Shown: positions 42,359-51,012 of the stretch, piece by piece
How positions within the stretch are numbered: position 1 is the stretch's first letter
Layout of the letters: the number at the start of each line of letters is the position of its first letter
Origin: Arthrobacter_H sp030452125
GTDB lineage: Bacteria; Actinomycetota; Actinomycetes; Actinomycetales; Micrococcaceae
Length of the DNA: 64,000 nucleotides
Assembly (NCBI GenBank): GCA_052379645.1
Contig: JBQSYU010000010.1
Direction: 5' to 3' (one strand)
The notes under the pieces: generated by a model
Told to the model about the DNA's origin: nothing
Databases searched by the model: none
The model's input: the letters and a program-made list of their open reading frames with translations, nothing else
Translations under genes and position numbers: made by a program

Positions 42359-43303
42359 ATGATCCGCAGTATCCGTCGCAGGTCCCTGCTGGCCACCGGC
42401 GCCGTCCTTGCTTCCGCTTCCCTCGCCCTGAGCGGTTGTGGCGGTTCCACGACCACCGACAGCGAAGCAGGCGGCGAAAGCGGCGCCGTGGAGGCCGGGT
42501 CCGGCCACCTGCAGGAGCTGAAGGACCAGGGCTCCATCACCGTTGCCATCGCCGGCGAGGTCCCCTATTCCTATGAAGAGAACGGCAAGCCCACCGGCGC
42601 AACCATCGCGCTGGCCGAGAAGATCTTCGGCGACATGGGCATCGACAAGGTCGATTCCAAGCTCGTGGACTGGAATTCACTGATTCCCGGTCTGAAGGCC
42701 GGACGCTTCGACGCCGTCAGTGCCGGCATGTCGATCCTGCCCGAGCGTTGCGCCGAGGCCGACTTCGCCGATCCGGAAATCATGTACACCACGGCCGTGA
42801 TGACCCAGAAGGACAACCCGAAGGGTCTCGACGACCTCGACACGATCAAGTCCAAGATGGACAACGGTGAGAAGGTCAAGCTCGCCGTGCTCGCTGGCGG
42901 CATCGAAGCCGGCTACGCGAAGTCGCTGGGTCTGAAGGTCCAGTCCGTTCCCGACGCACAGACGGGCATGGACACCGTGGACAACGGTCGCGCCGATGCC
43001 TTCGCCATGACCGCGATCTCGCTGACCACCATGGCCAAGGACAACCCGGATGCCAACATCTCCGTCGGCGACCCGTTCGTCCAGGAGATCGACGGCGTCA
43101 AGCAGCTCGGTGCCGGCTCGACCGTCTTCGCCAAGGGCGACGACGAACTGCGCGAGGCCTACAACGAGGGCCTGGCCAAGGTCACCGAATCCGAGGACTC
43201 CTACCTGGATGTCGTCGGTGAATTCGGCTTCACGGCAGAGAACCTGCCGCCGAAGGACATGACCACCGAACAGCTCTGTGAGGGTGCTCCCGACGACGAG
43301 TAA
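42359..43303 (+). CDS. ehuB: ectoine/hydroxyectoine ABC transporter substrate-binding protein
   Basis: A 314-residue lipoprotein (lipobox LSGC, Cys27) of the polar-amino-acid binding-protein family 3. The pattern of EhuB is recognisable: ITVAIAGEVPYSYEENGKPTG, SLIPGLKAGRFDAVSAGMSILPERC followed by the DFADPEIMYTTAVM strand, GNPKGL-like DNPKGL, AGGIEAGYAKSLG and DTVDNGRADAFAMTAIS. It should bind ectoine or 5-hydroxyectoine outside the cell. AAAGAGG precedes the ATG. The gene order B-C-D-A matches known ehu operons, and doeA, the ectoine hydrolase gene, lies 16 kb downstream under the same type of operator. Another small zwitterion cannot be excluded from sequence alone. Confidence 0.85.
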   Translation: MIRSIRRRSLLATGAVLASASLALSGCGGSTTTDSEAGGESGAVEAGSGHLQELKDQGSITVAIAGEVPYSYEENGKPTGATIALAEKIFGDMGIDKVDSKLVDWNSLIPGLKAGRFDAVSAGMSILPERCAEADFADPEIMYTTAVMTQKDNPKGLDDLDTIKSKMDNGEKVKLAVLAGGIEAGYAKSLGLKVQSVPDAQTGMDTVDNGRADAFAMTAISLTTMAKDNPDANISVGDPFVQEIDGVKQLGAGSTVFAKGDDELREAYNEGLAKVTESEDSYLDVVGEFGFTAENLPPKDMTTEQLCEGAPDDE

Positions 43304-43315
43304 TAGCAACATCTC

Positions 43316-43345
43316 GCTGCGGCCGGCCTTTCGGTCGGCCGCAGC
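43316..43345 (+). terminator. ehuB-ehuC intercistronic hairpin
   Basis: GCTGCGGCCGGCC (43316-43328) pairs with GGTCGGCCGCAGC (43333-43345), one G-T pair, loop TTTC. It should lower expression of the membrane subunits relative to the binding protein. Confidence 0.65.
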
Positions 43346-43386
43346 GCTGCTAGCCCGTCCCCCGCACCAGAAGGAGCCCATCCCTC

Positions 43387-44115
43387 GTGGACGAGAAATT
43401 TGCCGCGATCGGCGAGGCCATGCCCCGCCTGCTCGACGGTCTCGTAGTCACCATTGAGCTGACGATCTTCGGCGCCATCGCCGCCTTCATCCTCGCCGTG
43501 ATCCTGGGTCTGGCAGCAGCCAGCCCCGCCAAGGGATTCCGCATCCCCGCCCGCGTCGTCATCGAGTTCTTCCGCGGGACCTCCCTCGTGGTCCAGGTCT
43601 TCTGGCTCTTCTTCGTCCTGCCTCTGCTGGGCATTGACCTCCACCCGATGCTGGTCGGGGTGATGGCCCTAGGCCTGAACTACGGCGCGTACTCCGCCGA
43701 AGTCGTCCGCGGCTCGATCCAGGCAGTACCCACGGGGCAGTGGGAGGCCACCACCGCGCTGAGCCTCGGTCCCATCCAACGCATGCGCCGGATCATCTTC
43801 CCCCAGGCCTGGGCCCTGATGATCCCCTCGTTATCCAGCCTGCTGGTCCACCTGATGAAAGGCACCGCCATCGTGGGATTCATCACGTTGGCCGATCTGA
43901 CCTACCAGCTCGAACAGGTCAAACGCACGGCAGGAACCCTCTTCACCTACGGAGTGGTCGGCATCCTGAGTTACTTCGTCTTCGCCCTGGTCCTCATGTA
44001 CTTCATGAACGCGCTGGAGCATCAGGCCAAGCACAAGCTCGGCCAGGGCAAGTCGCTCTGGCGGATACTCTCCCCGGCGCCCCCGGCAAGCACCCCGGCA
44101 GGAGGTGCCTCATGA
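43387..44115 (+). CDS. ehuC: ectoine/hydroxyectoine ABC transporter permease
   Basis: A 242-residue permease of the HisM/polar amino acid type with about five membrane helices. The TIGR01726-like N-terminal helix region (LLDGLVVTIELTIFGAIAAFI) and the EAA loop (SIQAVPTGQWEATTALSLGPIQRMRRIIFPQA) are clear. Starts with GTG; AAGGAG lies about 10 bases upstream, a little far. The C-terminal 25 residues are polar. The stop overlaps the start of ehuD by 4 bases (ATGA). Confidence 0.85.
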   Translation: MDEKFAAIGEAMPRLLDGLVVTIELTIFGAIAAFILAVILGLAAASPAKGFRIPARVVIEFFRGTSLVVQVFWLFFVLPLLGIDLHPMLVGVMALGLNYGAYSAEVVRGSIQAVPTGQWEATTALSLGPIQRMRRIIFPQAWALMIPSLSSLLVHLMKGTAIVGFITLADLTYQLEQVKRTAGTLFTYGVVGILSYFVFALVLMYFMNALEHQAKHKLGQGKSLWRILSPAPPASTPAGGAS

Positions 44116-44780
44116 TTGGCATTTCCGCCGCCTTCGAATGGCACTGGAGCGCTGCCGCGGAAGTCCTGCCCACGCTGCTGACGCAGTTCGTGAAGGTGAC
44201 CCTGTTGGTCACCGTCCTGGGCACCGTGATCGCCTCGATCCTGGGGCTGGTGATCGCCATGGCGATCCGGGTTCTGCCCCGTCCGCTGTCCGAGGCGGTG
44301 AAGTGGATCGCGAACGTCATCCGGATGACCCCGATCATCATCCAGTTGCTCTTCGCCTCCTACGCCTTCCTGTCCTTGGATCTGATCACGATCGGTGTGA
44401 TCGTCTACGGGATCCACTACGCGACCTACATGTCCGAGGTCTACCGGGCCGGCATTGATTCGGTACCCAAGGGGCAGTGGGAAGCCACCACCGCCCTGTC
44501 GATGTCGACGCTACGGACCTGGACCGCGATCATCATCCCGCAGGCCCTGCGCGCGACCATCCCCGCCTTGGGCAACTACGCGATCTCGATGTTCAAGGAC
44601 ACCCCGTATCTGCTGGTCATCGGCGTCGTCGACATGGTCAACGCCGCCAGGATCTACGGTGGTGACACCTACCGGTACACCGAAGCGTTCACCCTGGTGG
44701 GCATCATCTTCCTGCTGGCCAGCTACCCGACCTCACTTCTCATTGGCAGATTGGAAACGCGCCTTGCCTACAAAACCTGA
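44112..44780 (+). CDS. ehuD: ectoine/hydroxyectoine ABC transporter permease
   Basis: A 222-residue partner permease of the same family as EhuC, with five membrane helices and the EAA loop GIDSVPKGQWEATTALSMSTLRTWTAIIIPQA. GGAGG precedes the overlapping ATG. Together with EhuC it forms the membrane channel. The typical EhuD stretch MFKDTPYLLVIGVVDMVNAAR is present. Confidence 0.85.
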   Translation: MIGISAAFEWHWSAAAEVLPTLLTQFVKVTLLVTVLGTVIASILGLVIAMAIRVLPRPLSEAVKWIANVIRMTPIIIQLLFASYAFLSLDLITIGVIVYGIHYATYMSEVYRAGIDSVPKGQWEATTALSMSTLRTWTAIIIPQALRATIPALGNYAISMFKDTPYLLVIGVVDMVNAARIYGGDTYRYTEAFTLVGIIFLLASYPTSLLIGRLETRLAYKT

Positions 44781-45612
44781 GTCAACAGCCACCCAGACGG
44801 CAGGTGCCGGCGGCGCTGGCTCCCCCGTGATCGACTTCCGCGATGTCGAGAAGGCCTTCGGCGACAACGTGGTGCTGCACGACCTGAACTTCAGTGTCCA
44901 GAAAGGCGACAGGGTCACCCTCATCGGTCCCTCGGGTTCCGGCAAGACCACGATCCTGCGTCTGGTCATGACGTTGGAGGAGCTCACCGGCGGATACATC
45001 TTCGTCGGTGGTGAGCCGCTGACGCACGAGGAACGCGGTGGCAAGCGGGTCCCCGTCAGCAAGAGGAACCAGAAGCGCATCCGCCAACGGATCGGCATGG
45101 TCTTCCAGCAGTTCAACCTCTTCCCCAACATGACCGTGGTGGAGAACATCATCGAAGCCCCGGTGCATGTGCTCGGACAGTCCAAGCGCGAGGCCACGCT
45201 GAAGGCCAAGGAGTTGTTGGAACGGGTCGGTCTCTCCGATAAGGCCGGCGCCCACCCGACGTCGCTCTCCGGTGGACAGCAGCAGCGCGTGGCCATTGCC
45301 CGGGCCCTGGCCATGGACCCGGAGATCCTGCTGTTGGACGAAGTCACCAGTGCCCTGGACCCGGAGATCGTCGGCGATGTGCTGGGCATCCTGCGCAATA
45401 TCGCCGAAACCACCGATATCACCATGCTCATCGTCACCCACGAGATGCAGTTCGCCCGTGATGTCTCCAACCGGGTGCTGATGTTCGATGGTGGAAAGAT
45501 CGTTGAAGAGGCCTCGCCTTCGGTCATGTTCAGCGATCCGAAGCACCAGCGCACGAAGGACTTCCTGCACGCCGTGCTCGGCGACGGCGAAGACACCATC
45601 GGCACCCGCTAG
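44764..45612 (+). CDS. ehuA: ectoine/hydroxyectoine ABC transporter ATPase
   Basis: A 282-residue ATPase of the GlnQ/HisP type: Walker A GPSGSGKT, Q-loop VFQQFNLFPNMT, signature LSGGQQQR, Walker B LLLDEVTSALDPE, H-loop THEMQF. A basic insertion (GGKRVPVSKRNQKRIRQR) lies between Walker A and the Q-loop, as in EhuA proteins. The start is taken as TTG 44764, inside the end of ehuD, because the first alternative (GTG 44827) would cut close to the domain. TTG is a rare start and this choice is uncertain. A strong double terminator follows. Confidence 0.85.
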   Translation: MPTKPESTATQTAGAGGAGSPVIDFRDVEKAFGDNVVLHDLNFSVQKGDRVTLIGPSGSGKTTILRLVMTLEELTGGYIFVGGEPLTHEERGGKRVPVSKRNQKRIRQRIGMVFQQFNLFPNMTVVENIIEAPVHVLGQSKREATLKAKELLERVGLSDKAGAHPTSLSGGQQQRVAIARALAMDPEILLLDEVTSALDPEIVGDVLGILRNIAETTDITMLIVTHEMQFARDVSNRVLMFDGGKIVEEASPSVMFSDPKHQRTKDFLHAVLGDGEDTIGTR

Positions 45613-45615
45613 TCG

Positions 45616-45649
45616 CGCGGGTGTTCCCGGGGGGATGGGAACACCCGCG
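45616..45649 (+). terminator. terminator of the ehu operon
   Basis: CGCGGGTGTTCCC (45616-45628) and GGGAACACCCGCG (45637-45649) are perfect complements with loop GGGGGGAT, starting just after the ehuA stop. Confidence 0.8.
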
Positions 45650-45679
45650 TCCATACCACCGCCCACGCGGCAGCATTGC

Positions 45680-45705
45680 GGCCGGGCCCCTCACGGGGCC
45701 CGGCC
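45680..45705. terminator. second hairpin between ehuA and the ABC-2 permease gene
   Basis: GGCCGGGCCCC (45680-45690) pairs perfectly with GGGGCCCGGCC (45695-45705), loop TCAC. It ends 5 bases before the stop of the minus-strand gene, so it most likely terminates that operon. Confidence 0.75.
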
Positions 45706-45709
45706 GTTC

Positions 45710-46927
45710 TCATGCCAGCCGGCTCCCCCGCGCGAGCTTCTTCACCGGAGTACGCAGCCGGCGACGGCCCGACTCCAGCAACCCCGCGGCCAGCACGACC
45801 TGGACTCCCAGACCCAGCGGCCAAAGCGGGGCGGTACCGGCCAGGTCGGTCTCATCAACCACCGGCTGTTTCACCCCGTCGAGGCAAGGGTCCATCGCCG
45901 CGGCGCCGCGCTGTGATTGACGGACGATGGAACTGACGGCCTCCATCGGCCCTTCCCCGTAATAATCGTCGGCTGCTGCCCGGGGCTTCACCGGGGCCGC
46001 GTCGGCGACCACCACGAAGGGGTTGGCCGCCAGCAGCCACGTGTTCCGTTCGGTGTGGTAGACGGTGATCCGGGACAGTGACTTGCCACAGGTGAAGTCC
46101 TGTCCGTCGTAGTTCATCACCGCCTTCTCCTCGATCTCGGCGAAGTAGGCTTCCTGGTCCTCGATGACCTCCCCGTGGGCGTCCACCGCTTCGCCTTGGT
46201 CGTTGTACTGGACGTCATCCCAGGGGTCGTCGGGCCAGATCTGTTCGGAGGCCATGGCCGTTCCCTTGACCAGTTGGAAGCTCAACCCGTAGATGATCAC
46301 CGTTCCCAGCCCCAGCAGGGCCACCACCAGATAGCTGGCGACGATCGCGAACAGCGGCCGTGCCGAGCGGGCGGAAATACCCACCCCGATCGCGCAGGCG
46401 ATGCCCAGTTCCACCGCGGTCAGCAGCACCAGCACCGGAACGGCGGGAAGGTAGACGTCCCCATAGGTCATCGCCCAGATGATCATCGGGACCGAGACCA
46501 GCAGGAAGGCCAGCGAGGAAACCCAGGCCGCCAGCCATTTTCCACAGAGGATCTGCCCCGGGGTGAGCAGGGTGTTCTGCAGGATGGCCAGGGTCCCGCC
46601 GGCGCGGTCGCCGGTGATCGTATTGGCCGACAGTGCCGGGGCCACCAGCAGACCGAAGAACAGCACGAACCCGATGACCAGCTCGAACATGACCTGCCCG
46701 AAACCCTCTTCGGATCCGGCGGTCCACGCGGCCAGCCCGGCGACCAGTGCCGTGACGACGAACCAGACGGCCAGCATCACGTACCAGCCGCGTGAGCGCA
46801 TCCGCTGCCGGCTTTCCAGTTGGAAGACGGTGCCGGCTCCCGCCCAGAAGCCCAGTGCGGATCCACTGCGCCGTTCTCCGCCCCGGCCCTCGTCGTCGGG
46901 GCGGCGCGTGGTCGTCGAGGTACTCAT
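45710..46927 (-). CDS. ABC-2-type exporter permease
   Basis: A 405-residue membrane protein with about seven hydrophobic segments. The N-terminal cytoplasmic stretch FQLESRQRMRSRGWYVM and the following FVLFFGLLVAPALSANTITGDRAGGTLAILQNTLLTPGQILCGKWLAAW are typical of ABC-2/NatB-like permeases. A large extracytoplasmic loop (about residues 225-345) has two cysteines and acidic patches. It is translationally coupled (4-base overlap) to the ATPase gene upstream. The exported compound is unknown; such pairs often give drug or peptide resistance. Confidence 0.82.
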   Translation of the reverse strand: MSTSTTTRRPDDEGRGGERRSGSALGFWAGAGTVFQLESRQRMRSRGWYVMLAVWFVVTALVAGLAAWTAGSEEGFGQVMFELVIGFVLFFGLLVAPALSANTITGDRAGGTLAILQNTLLTPGQILCGKWLAAWVSSLAFLLVSVPMIIWAMTYGDVYLPAVPVLVLLTAVELGIACAIGVGISARSARPLFAIVASYLVVALLGLGTVIIYGLSFQLVKGTAMASEQIWPDDPWDDVQYNDQGEAVDAHGEVIEDQEAYFAEIEEKAVMNYDGQDFTCGKSLSRITVYHTERNTWLLAANPFVVVADAAPVKPRAAADDYYGEGPMEAVSSIVRQSQRGAAAMDPCLDGVKQPVVDETDLAGTAPLWPLGLGVQVVLAAGLLESGRRRLRTPVKKLARGSRLA

Positions 46928-47943
46928 GGCCGGGGCTCCTCTGCTGGTGTTGGACGGGTGGAAGGATCCGAGGAGGTGGTCACGGCGCGCAGATAGGACT
47001 CCTCCAGGATCCCCGCGGCGGGCGCGAAGGCCACTACGGCCACCCCGGCGGCGACGAGTTGGCGCAACAGGGCCGCGGCTTCCGCCTCCGACCCGAGGAG
47101 GACCACGGCCGCTGCCCGCCGGGTTCCTGCCGGAAGGGTGAATTCGATCCCGGCGTGCTCCAGGGCGTCGGTCAGCGCTTCGCGGTCCAGGGCTTCGATG
47201 GCATAGCGGCGCCCTCTGGTCCCCGCATCGTCGACGCGTTGTTCGCTGACGGTCCGGCCGGCCGCAACGAAGACCGCCCGGTCGGCCATCTCGTCGAGTT
47301 CGGCCAGCACATGGGAGCTCACCACCACGGTGCGTCCCCGCCCGGCCAGCTCACGCAGCAGGGTGCGCAGTTCGATCCTGGCTCCCGGGTCCAGCCCGGA
47401 GGCGGGTTCGTCCAGCAGCAGGACCTGTGGATCATTGACCAACGCCCTGGCCAGGGAAAGTTTCTGCTGTTGTCCCCGGGAGAGGACGCGGGCCGGTCGG
47501 GAGGCGAATTCGTCAAGCTTCACCAGCTTCAACAACTCATGGGCCCGGGCGGCGGCATCGGCCTTGGACGCTCCGTAGAGCCGGCCCATCATCGCCAGGA
47601 TCTCGTGGACGGTCAGCTCCTCCCAGACACCCAGGGTGTCCGGCATCCAGCCGAGCCGGGCCCTGGCCGCCCGCGGATCATCGACCGGATTGATGCCGCA
47701 GATGCTGATGCTCCCGGAATCGGGGGCCAGCAGCGAGGAAAGCATGAGCAGCAAAGTGGTCTTGCCCGAACCGTTGGGGCCGATCAATGCGGTGACTTCC
47801 CCGGGCCGCGCCGTGAAATCCATGGCCTCGACCGCGCGGATGGTTCCGAAGGAGCGGGCCAAGCCGATGGCAACCACCCCCGTTCCGGCCTCCGGTGTCC
47901 GTGCCGGAGCACCGCCGTCGTACTGGGTTTCCTGGATGCCCAT
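46924..47943 (-). CDS. ABC exporter ATPase
   Basis: A 339-residue ATPase of the NatA/CcmA-like (DRI) class: Walker A GPNGSGKT, signature LSRGQQQK (the SRG variant), Walker B LLLDEPASGLDPGAR, H-loop SSHVLAEL. The C-terminal about 110 residues form a less conserved regulatory tail. The ATG at 47943 is chosen because AGGAGG lies just upstream; an in-frame start at 48030 lacks one. It forms a two-gene exporter with the permease and is divergent from lysC. Confidence 0.88.
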   Translation of the reverse strand: MGIQETQYDGGAPARTPEAGTGVVAIGLARSFGTIRAVEAMDFTARPGEVTALIGPNGSGKTTLLLMLSSLLAPDSGSISICGINPVDDPRAARARLGWMPDTLGVWEELTVHEILAMMGRLYGASKADAAARAHELLKLVKLDEFASRPARVLSRGQQQKLSLARALVNDPQVLLLDEPASGLDPGARIELRTLLRELAGRGRTVVVSSHVLAELDEMADRAVFVAAGRTVSEQRVDDAGTRGRRYAIEALDREALTDALEHAGIEFTLPAGTRRAAAVVLLGSEAEAAALLRQLVAAGVAVVAFAPAAGILEESYLRAVTTSSDPSTRPTPAEEPRP

Positions 47944-48179
47944 CACCCCTCCTGACAGACTGCGCCACGGTGGCTTCTGCCCCGTGATCGTGCCGATCAT
48001 CCTACGTTGGTTCGTGGCAGGGGCAGTCACCCCACGGGATGATCCCGGGGCGAATCATGACGGTTCACAGTCACTCGAACACGGCACCACGCCGCAGCCT
48101 CGTTACACTGGTTAAGAATGTGCCCGGCCGGCTCGGCGGCCGGCCGTCTTGTCCCCAACACCGTGGAGTGTGCAAACGC

Positions 48180-49466
48180 ATGAGCCTGATTGTCCAAAAG
48201 TTCGGCGGTTCGTCGGTCGCTGATGCCGAAGGCATCAAACGCGTCGCGGCCCGGATCCTCGCCACCAAGGAGGCCGGGAACGACGTCGTCGCCGTGGTTT
48301 CGGCCATGGGTGACACCACCGATGAGCTGCTTGATCTGTCCAATCAGCTCACCGATTCACCCCCCGCCCGCGAAATGGACATGCTCTTGTCCGCCGGTGA
48401 GCGCATCTCCATGGCCCTGCTGGCCATGGCGATCAACTCCTCCGGCAGCCAGGCGGTGTCCTTCACCGGCAGCCAGGCCGGCATGATCACCGATGCGGTG
48501 CACGGCAAGGCCCGCATCATCGATGTCTCCCCGCATCGCGTGCGCCAGGCCATCGACCGCGGCTACATCTCCATCGTGGCCGGGTTCCAGGGCATGAGCC
48601 GCGAATCCAACAACATCACCACGATGGGCCGCGGCGGCTCCGACACCACCGCGGTGGCCCTGGCCGCCGCCCTCGGTGCCGATTCCTGTGAGATCTACAC
48701 GGATGTCGACGGGATCTACACCTCGGATCCGCGGATCGTGCATGCCGCCCAGAAGATCGATGTGATCTCCAGCGAGGAGATGTTGGAGATGGCGGCCAAC
48801 GGAGCCAAGATCCTGCATCTGCGCTGCGTCGAGTACGCCCGCCGTTTCGGGGTGCCACTGCACGTGCGCTCATCCTTCAATGACCATGAGGGAACCTGGG
48901 TGCTGCCCAGCCCCGAAGACAACATCAAGCTCCAAGAGGGAGACACCATGGAACAGCCCATCATCTCCGGCGTGGCCCACGACCGTTCAGAAGCCAAGAT
49001 CACTGTGGTCGGCGTCCCCGACGTCCCCGGCTCCGCTGCTGAGATCTTCGGCGTGATCGCCGGCGCCAACGTCAACATCGACATGATCGTGCAGAACATC
49101 TCCAAGGCCGAAACCGGCAAGACGGATATCTCCTTCACCCTGCCCAGCGCCGAGGGCGCCGAAGCCATGGCCGCTCTGGAAGCGGCCCGAGCCGATATCG
49201 GCTTCGAGGAGATCTCCTATAACGACCAGGTCGGCAAGCTCTCGCTGATCGGTGCCGGCATGCGGTCGAACCCCGGCGTCTCCTACCGCTTCTTCGAGGC
49301 CCTGCACCAGGCCGGAGTGAACGTGGACATGATCTCCACCTCGGAGATCCGTATTTCCGTGGTCACCGACGCCGAGCTGCTCGATACCGCGGTGCGCGCC
49401 GTCCACGGAGCCTTCGAACTCGATGGTGAGACCGAGGCAACGGTCCACGGCGGTTCCGGCCGCTAA
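48180..49466 (+). CDS. lysC: aspartate kinase (alpha subunit; also encodes beta)
   Basis: A 428-residue aspartokinase that phosphorylates aspartate, the first step towards lysine, threonine and methionine (and ectoine where made). Features: KFGGSSVADAE at the start, MGRGGSDTTAVALAAALGAD, the SEEMLEMAANGAKILH segment and two C-terminal ACT domains (about 260-410). The length matches the alpha subunit of the alpha2-beta2 corynebacterial enzyme; an internal start gives beta. Feedback control by lysine plus threonine is expected from the ACT part. A GC-rich hairpin (about 48126-48143) lies in its leader. asd, the usual next gene, is not here; a deaminase gene follows after a terminator. Confidence 0.95.
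   Translation: MSLIVQKFGGSSVADAEGIKRVAARILATKEAGNDVVAVVSAMGDTTDELLDLSNQLTDSPPAREMDMLLSAGERISMALLAMAINSSGSQAVSFTGSQAGMITDAVHGKARIIDVSPHRVRQAIDRGYISIVAGFQGMSRESNNITTMGRGGSDTTAVALAAALGADSCEIYTDVDGIYTSDPRIVHAAQKIDVISSEEMLEMAANGAKILHLRCVEYARRFGVPLHVRSSFNDHEGTWVLPSPEDNIKLQEGDTMEQPIISGVAHDRSEAKITVVGVPDVPGSAAEIFGVIAGANVNIDMIVQNISKAETGKTDISFTLPSAEGAEAMAALEAARADIGFEEISYNDQVGKLSLIGAGMRSNPGVSYRFFEALHQAGVNVDMISTSEIRISVVTDAELLDTAVRAVHGAFELDGETEATVHGGSGR
48948..49466 (+). other. internal translation start for the aspartokinase beta subunit
   Basis: AGAGGGAGACACC stands directly before an in-frame ATG at 48948, giving MEQPIISGVAHDRSEAKITV, a 172-residue product made of the two ACT domains. Corynebacterium lysC has the same internal start at the equivalent place. 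This supports an alpha2-beta2 enzyme here. Confidence 0.75.
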
Positions 49467-49484
49467 AGCCTCCCGCAGGTCACG

Positions 49485-49520
49485 GGCCCGGCCTCCCCCC
49501 CTCACGAGGGAGGCCGGGCC
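49485..49520 (+). terminator. terminator of lysC
   Basis: GGCCCGGCCTCCC (49485-49497) pairs perfectly with GGGAGGCCGGGCC (49508-49520), followed by TTTCCTGTT. Good intrinsic terminator. Confidence 0.85.
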
Positions 49521-49540
49521 TTTCCTGTTAGGTTGGCGGC

Positions 49541-50077
49541 ATGGACGCGAATACTTCTGCTGGCAACCACCGCGGCACCGGAACCAATGACCCCGGGCTG
49601 GATGAGACCGCCCGTGGCCATCTGCGCCGCTGCGTGGAGCTGGCCCGTGAGGCGCTGGACGACGGCGACCACCCCTTCGGCTCGGTCCTGGTCGACGCGG
49701 CAGGCACCGTCCGTTTCGAGGACCGCAACCGGGTGAAGGACGGCGACGACACCCGCCACCCCGAGATCGCCATCGCCCGGTGGGCAGCAAATCACCTCAG
49801 CCCGGCCGAACGCCGTGAGGCGGTGGTCTACACCTCGGGCGAACACTGCGCGATGTGCAGCGCAGCCCACGCCTGGGTGGGGTTGGGGACCATCGTGATG
49901 GCCTCCAGCTCCGAACAACTCACCGCCTGGCACCGCGAATGGGGCATTCCCGCCGGCCCGGTGGCACCGTTGCCGATCAACACCGTCGCCCCGGGCGTTG
50001 AAGTGATCGGCCCGGTCCCTGAATTCACCGCGGAGATCCGCTCCCTGCAGGCGCGGCTGGTTGGTATCGCCGAGTAA
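49541..50077 (+). CDS. zinc-dependent nucleoside/cytidine deaminase-like protein
   Basis: A 178-residue member of the CMP/dCMP deaminase fold. The zinc ligands are in HPEIAIARW (His and catalytic Glu) and EHCAMCSAAHAW (two Cys). The common PCxxC reads HCAMC here and the common HAE reads HPE, so it belongs to a divergent branch; the base it acts on (cytosine, guanine or other) is not clear. No ribosome site is seen. TAGGTT (49529-49534) lies 6 bases before the ATG and could be the -10 of a leaderless transcript. It follows the lysC terminator. Confidence 0.78.
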   Translation: MDANTSAGNHRGTGTNDPGLDETARGHLRRCVELAREALDDGDHPFGSVLVDAAGTVRFEDRNRVKDGDDTRHPEIAIARWAANHLSPAERREAVVYTSGEHCAMCSAAHAWVGLGTIVMASSSEQLTAWHREWGIPAGPVAPLPINTVAPGVEVIGPVPEFTAEIRSLQARLVGIAE

Positions 50078-50131
50078 CGATTCCCCCGGTCCTCCGCTAC
50101 GGCCGCCCACACACCAAGAGATCGGCACCAT

Positions 50132-51012
50132 CACCGGAAGACTCGAGTTCGAGCCAGGAACATCGCCCTGGGAACCGCACTGGCCCTGACCATGACCGGG
50201 TGCGTCGGCGGCTCGGCGAAACAGGATTTGGCATCCACTGAGGTCGACAACCTCGGGTAATCCACGTTCGTGGTCTCTCTCAGCCGATAGAGCACGGATC
50301 TTGGAGGAACCCACGGCGTGGACCTGGGGCACCTCTTCTGGAACGGCCCAGTGCGACGAAATCGTCTATGGGGCCAGCCGCGCCACCGCCCCCTGTTCAC
50401 CCACCGGGGACCCTGAAACCGAGCCCATGATCCTCGCGCAGTTACCGGGAACGAAGGACCACACCGAGCACGGAGCAGGTACCAGCAACATCGCCAACGA
50501 GAACGCAGTGGCCGCTGATGCACCCTGCGTGGACGGCGACGTCTACTTCATCTCCAACGTCGGTTCAGCTGCCCTGGGGGGAACCGAAACCGGTGCTATC
50601 CAGTGGGGATGCGAAGACCGGAGAGTATCAGCAGACACTCCTGGAGAACGCCCTACTCTCCACCGACCTGGAAACCGGAGAAACGACGCGCCGTTTCGAC
50701 GTAGAGGGGAAAAGCACTGACTCGGCCTCGTCCACGGTGGTGTTCACCCCCACGGAAGTCGTCCAACTGGTGGATAACAACGATGGCTCCGAATTCCGCA
50801 TCATCGGCTACGACCGGGACACTGGACAAGAGAAGTCCAGGACCGTCCTGACAGGCCTGGCCGACGAGCTGCCCCGCGACCTCATCCCCCACGGCTTCGC
50901 AGTGCGCCGCGAGCCGAGCTCCTTCCCCGGCCCCGCTCGCGGACTAGCCGGAACTCTTCTTGGCCCAGTGGGCGCTGCTATGGGTCACAGGATCGCTCCT
51001 GGCTGCCGTTAG
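50132..51012 (+). pseudogene. decayed lipoprotein gene with beta-propeller-like remains
   Basis: Three pieces in three frames read as one former protein. Piece 1 (about 50150-50258): RNIALGTALALTMTGC, a lipoprotein signal with lipobox MTGC, then a stop. Piece 2 (from about 50301): EEPTAWTWGTSSGTAQCDEIVYG to CVDGDVYFISNVGS. Piece 3 (from about 50580): SGDAKTGEY-type repeat, STDLETGETTRRFDVEG and FRIIGYDRDTGQEKSR, which look like PQQ/WD40-type propeller blades. The shift between pieces 2 and 3 falls at a G6 run (50576-50581). No intact start codon is seen. It is a plain gene remnant between the deaminase gene and the ectoine-linked divergent pair; its tail runs into the end of the next gene. 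Confidence 0.7.

Noticed and set aside
48120..48150. GC-rich hairpin in the lysC leader as a riboswitch or attenuator
   Set aside because: Only a short GGCCGGC/GCCGGCC stem is present; no lysine-riboswitch core or leader peptide can be seen.
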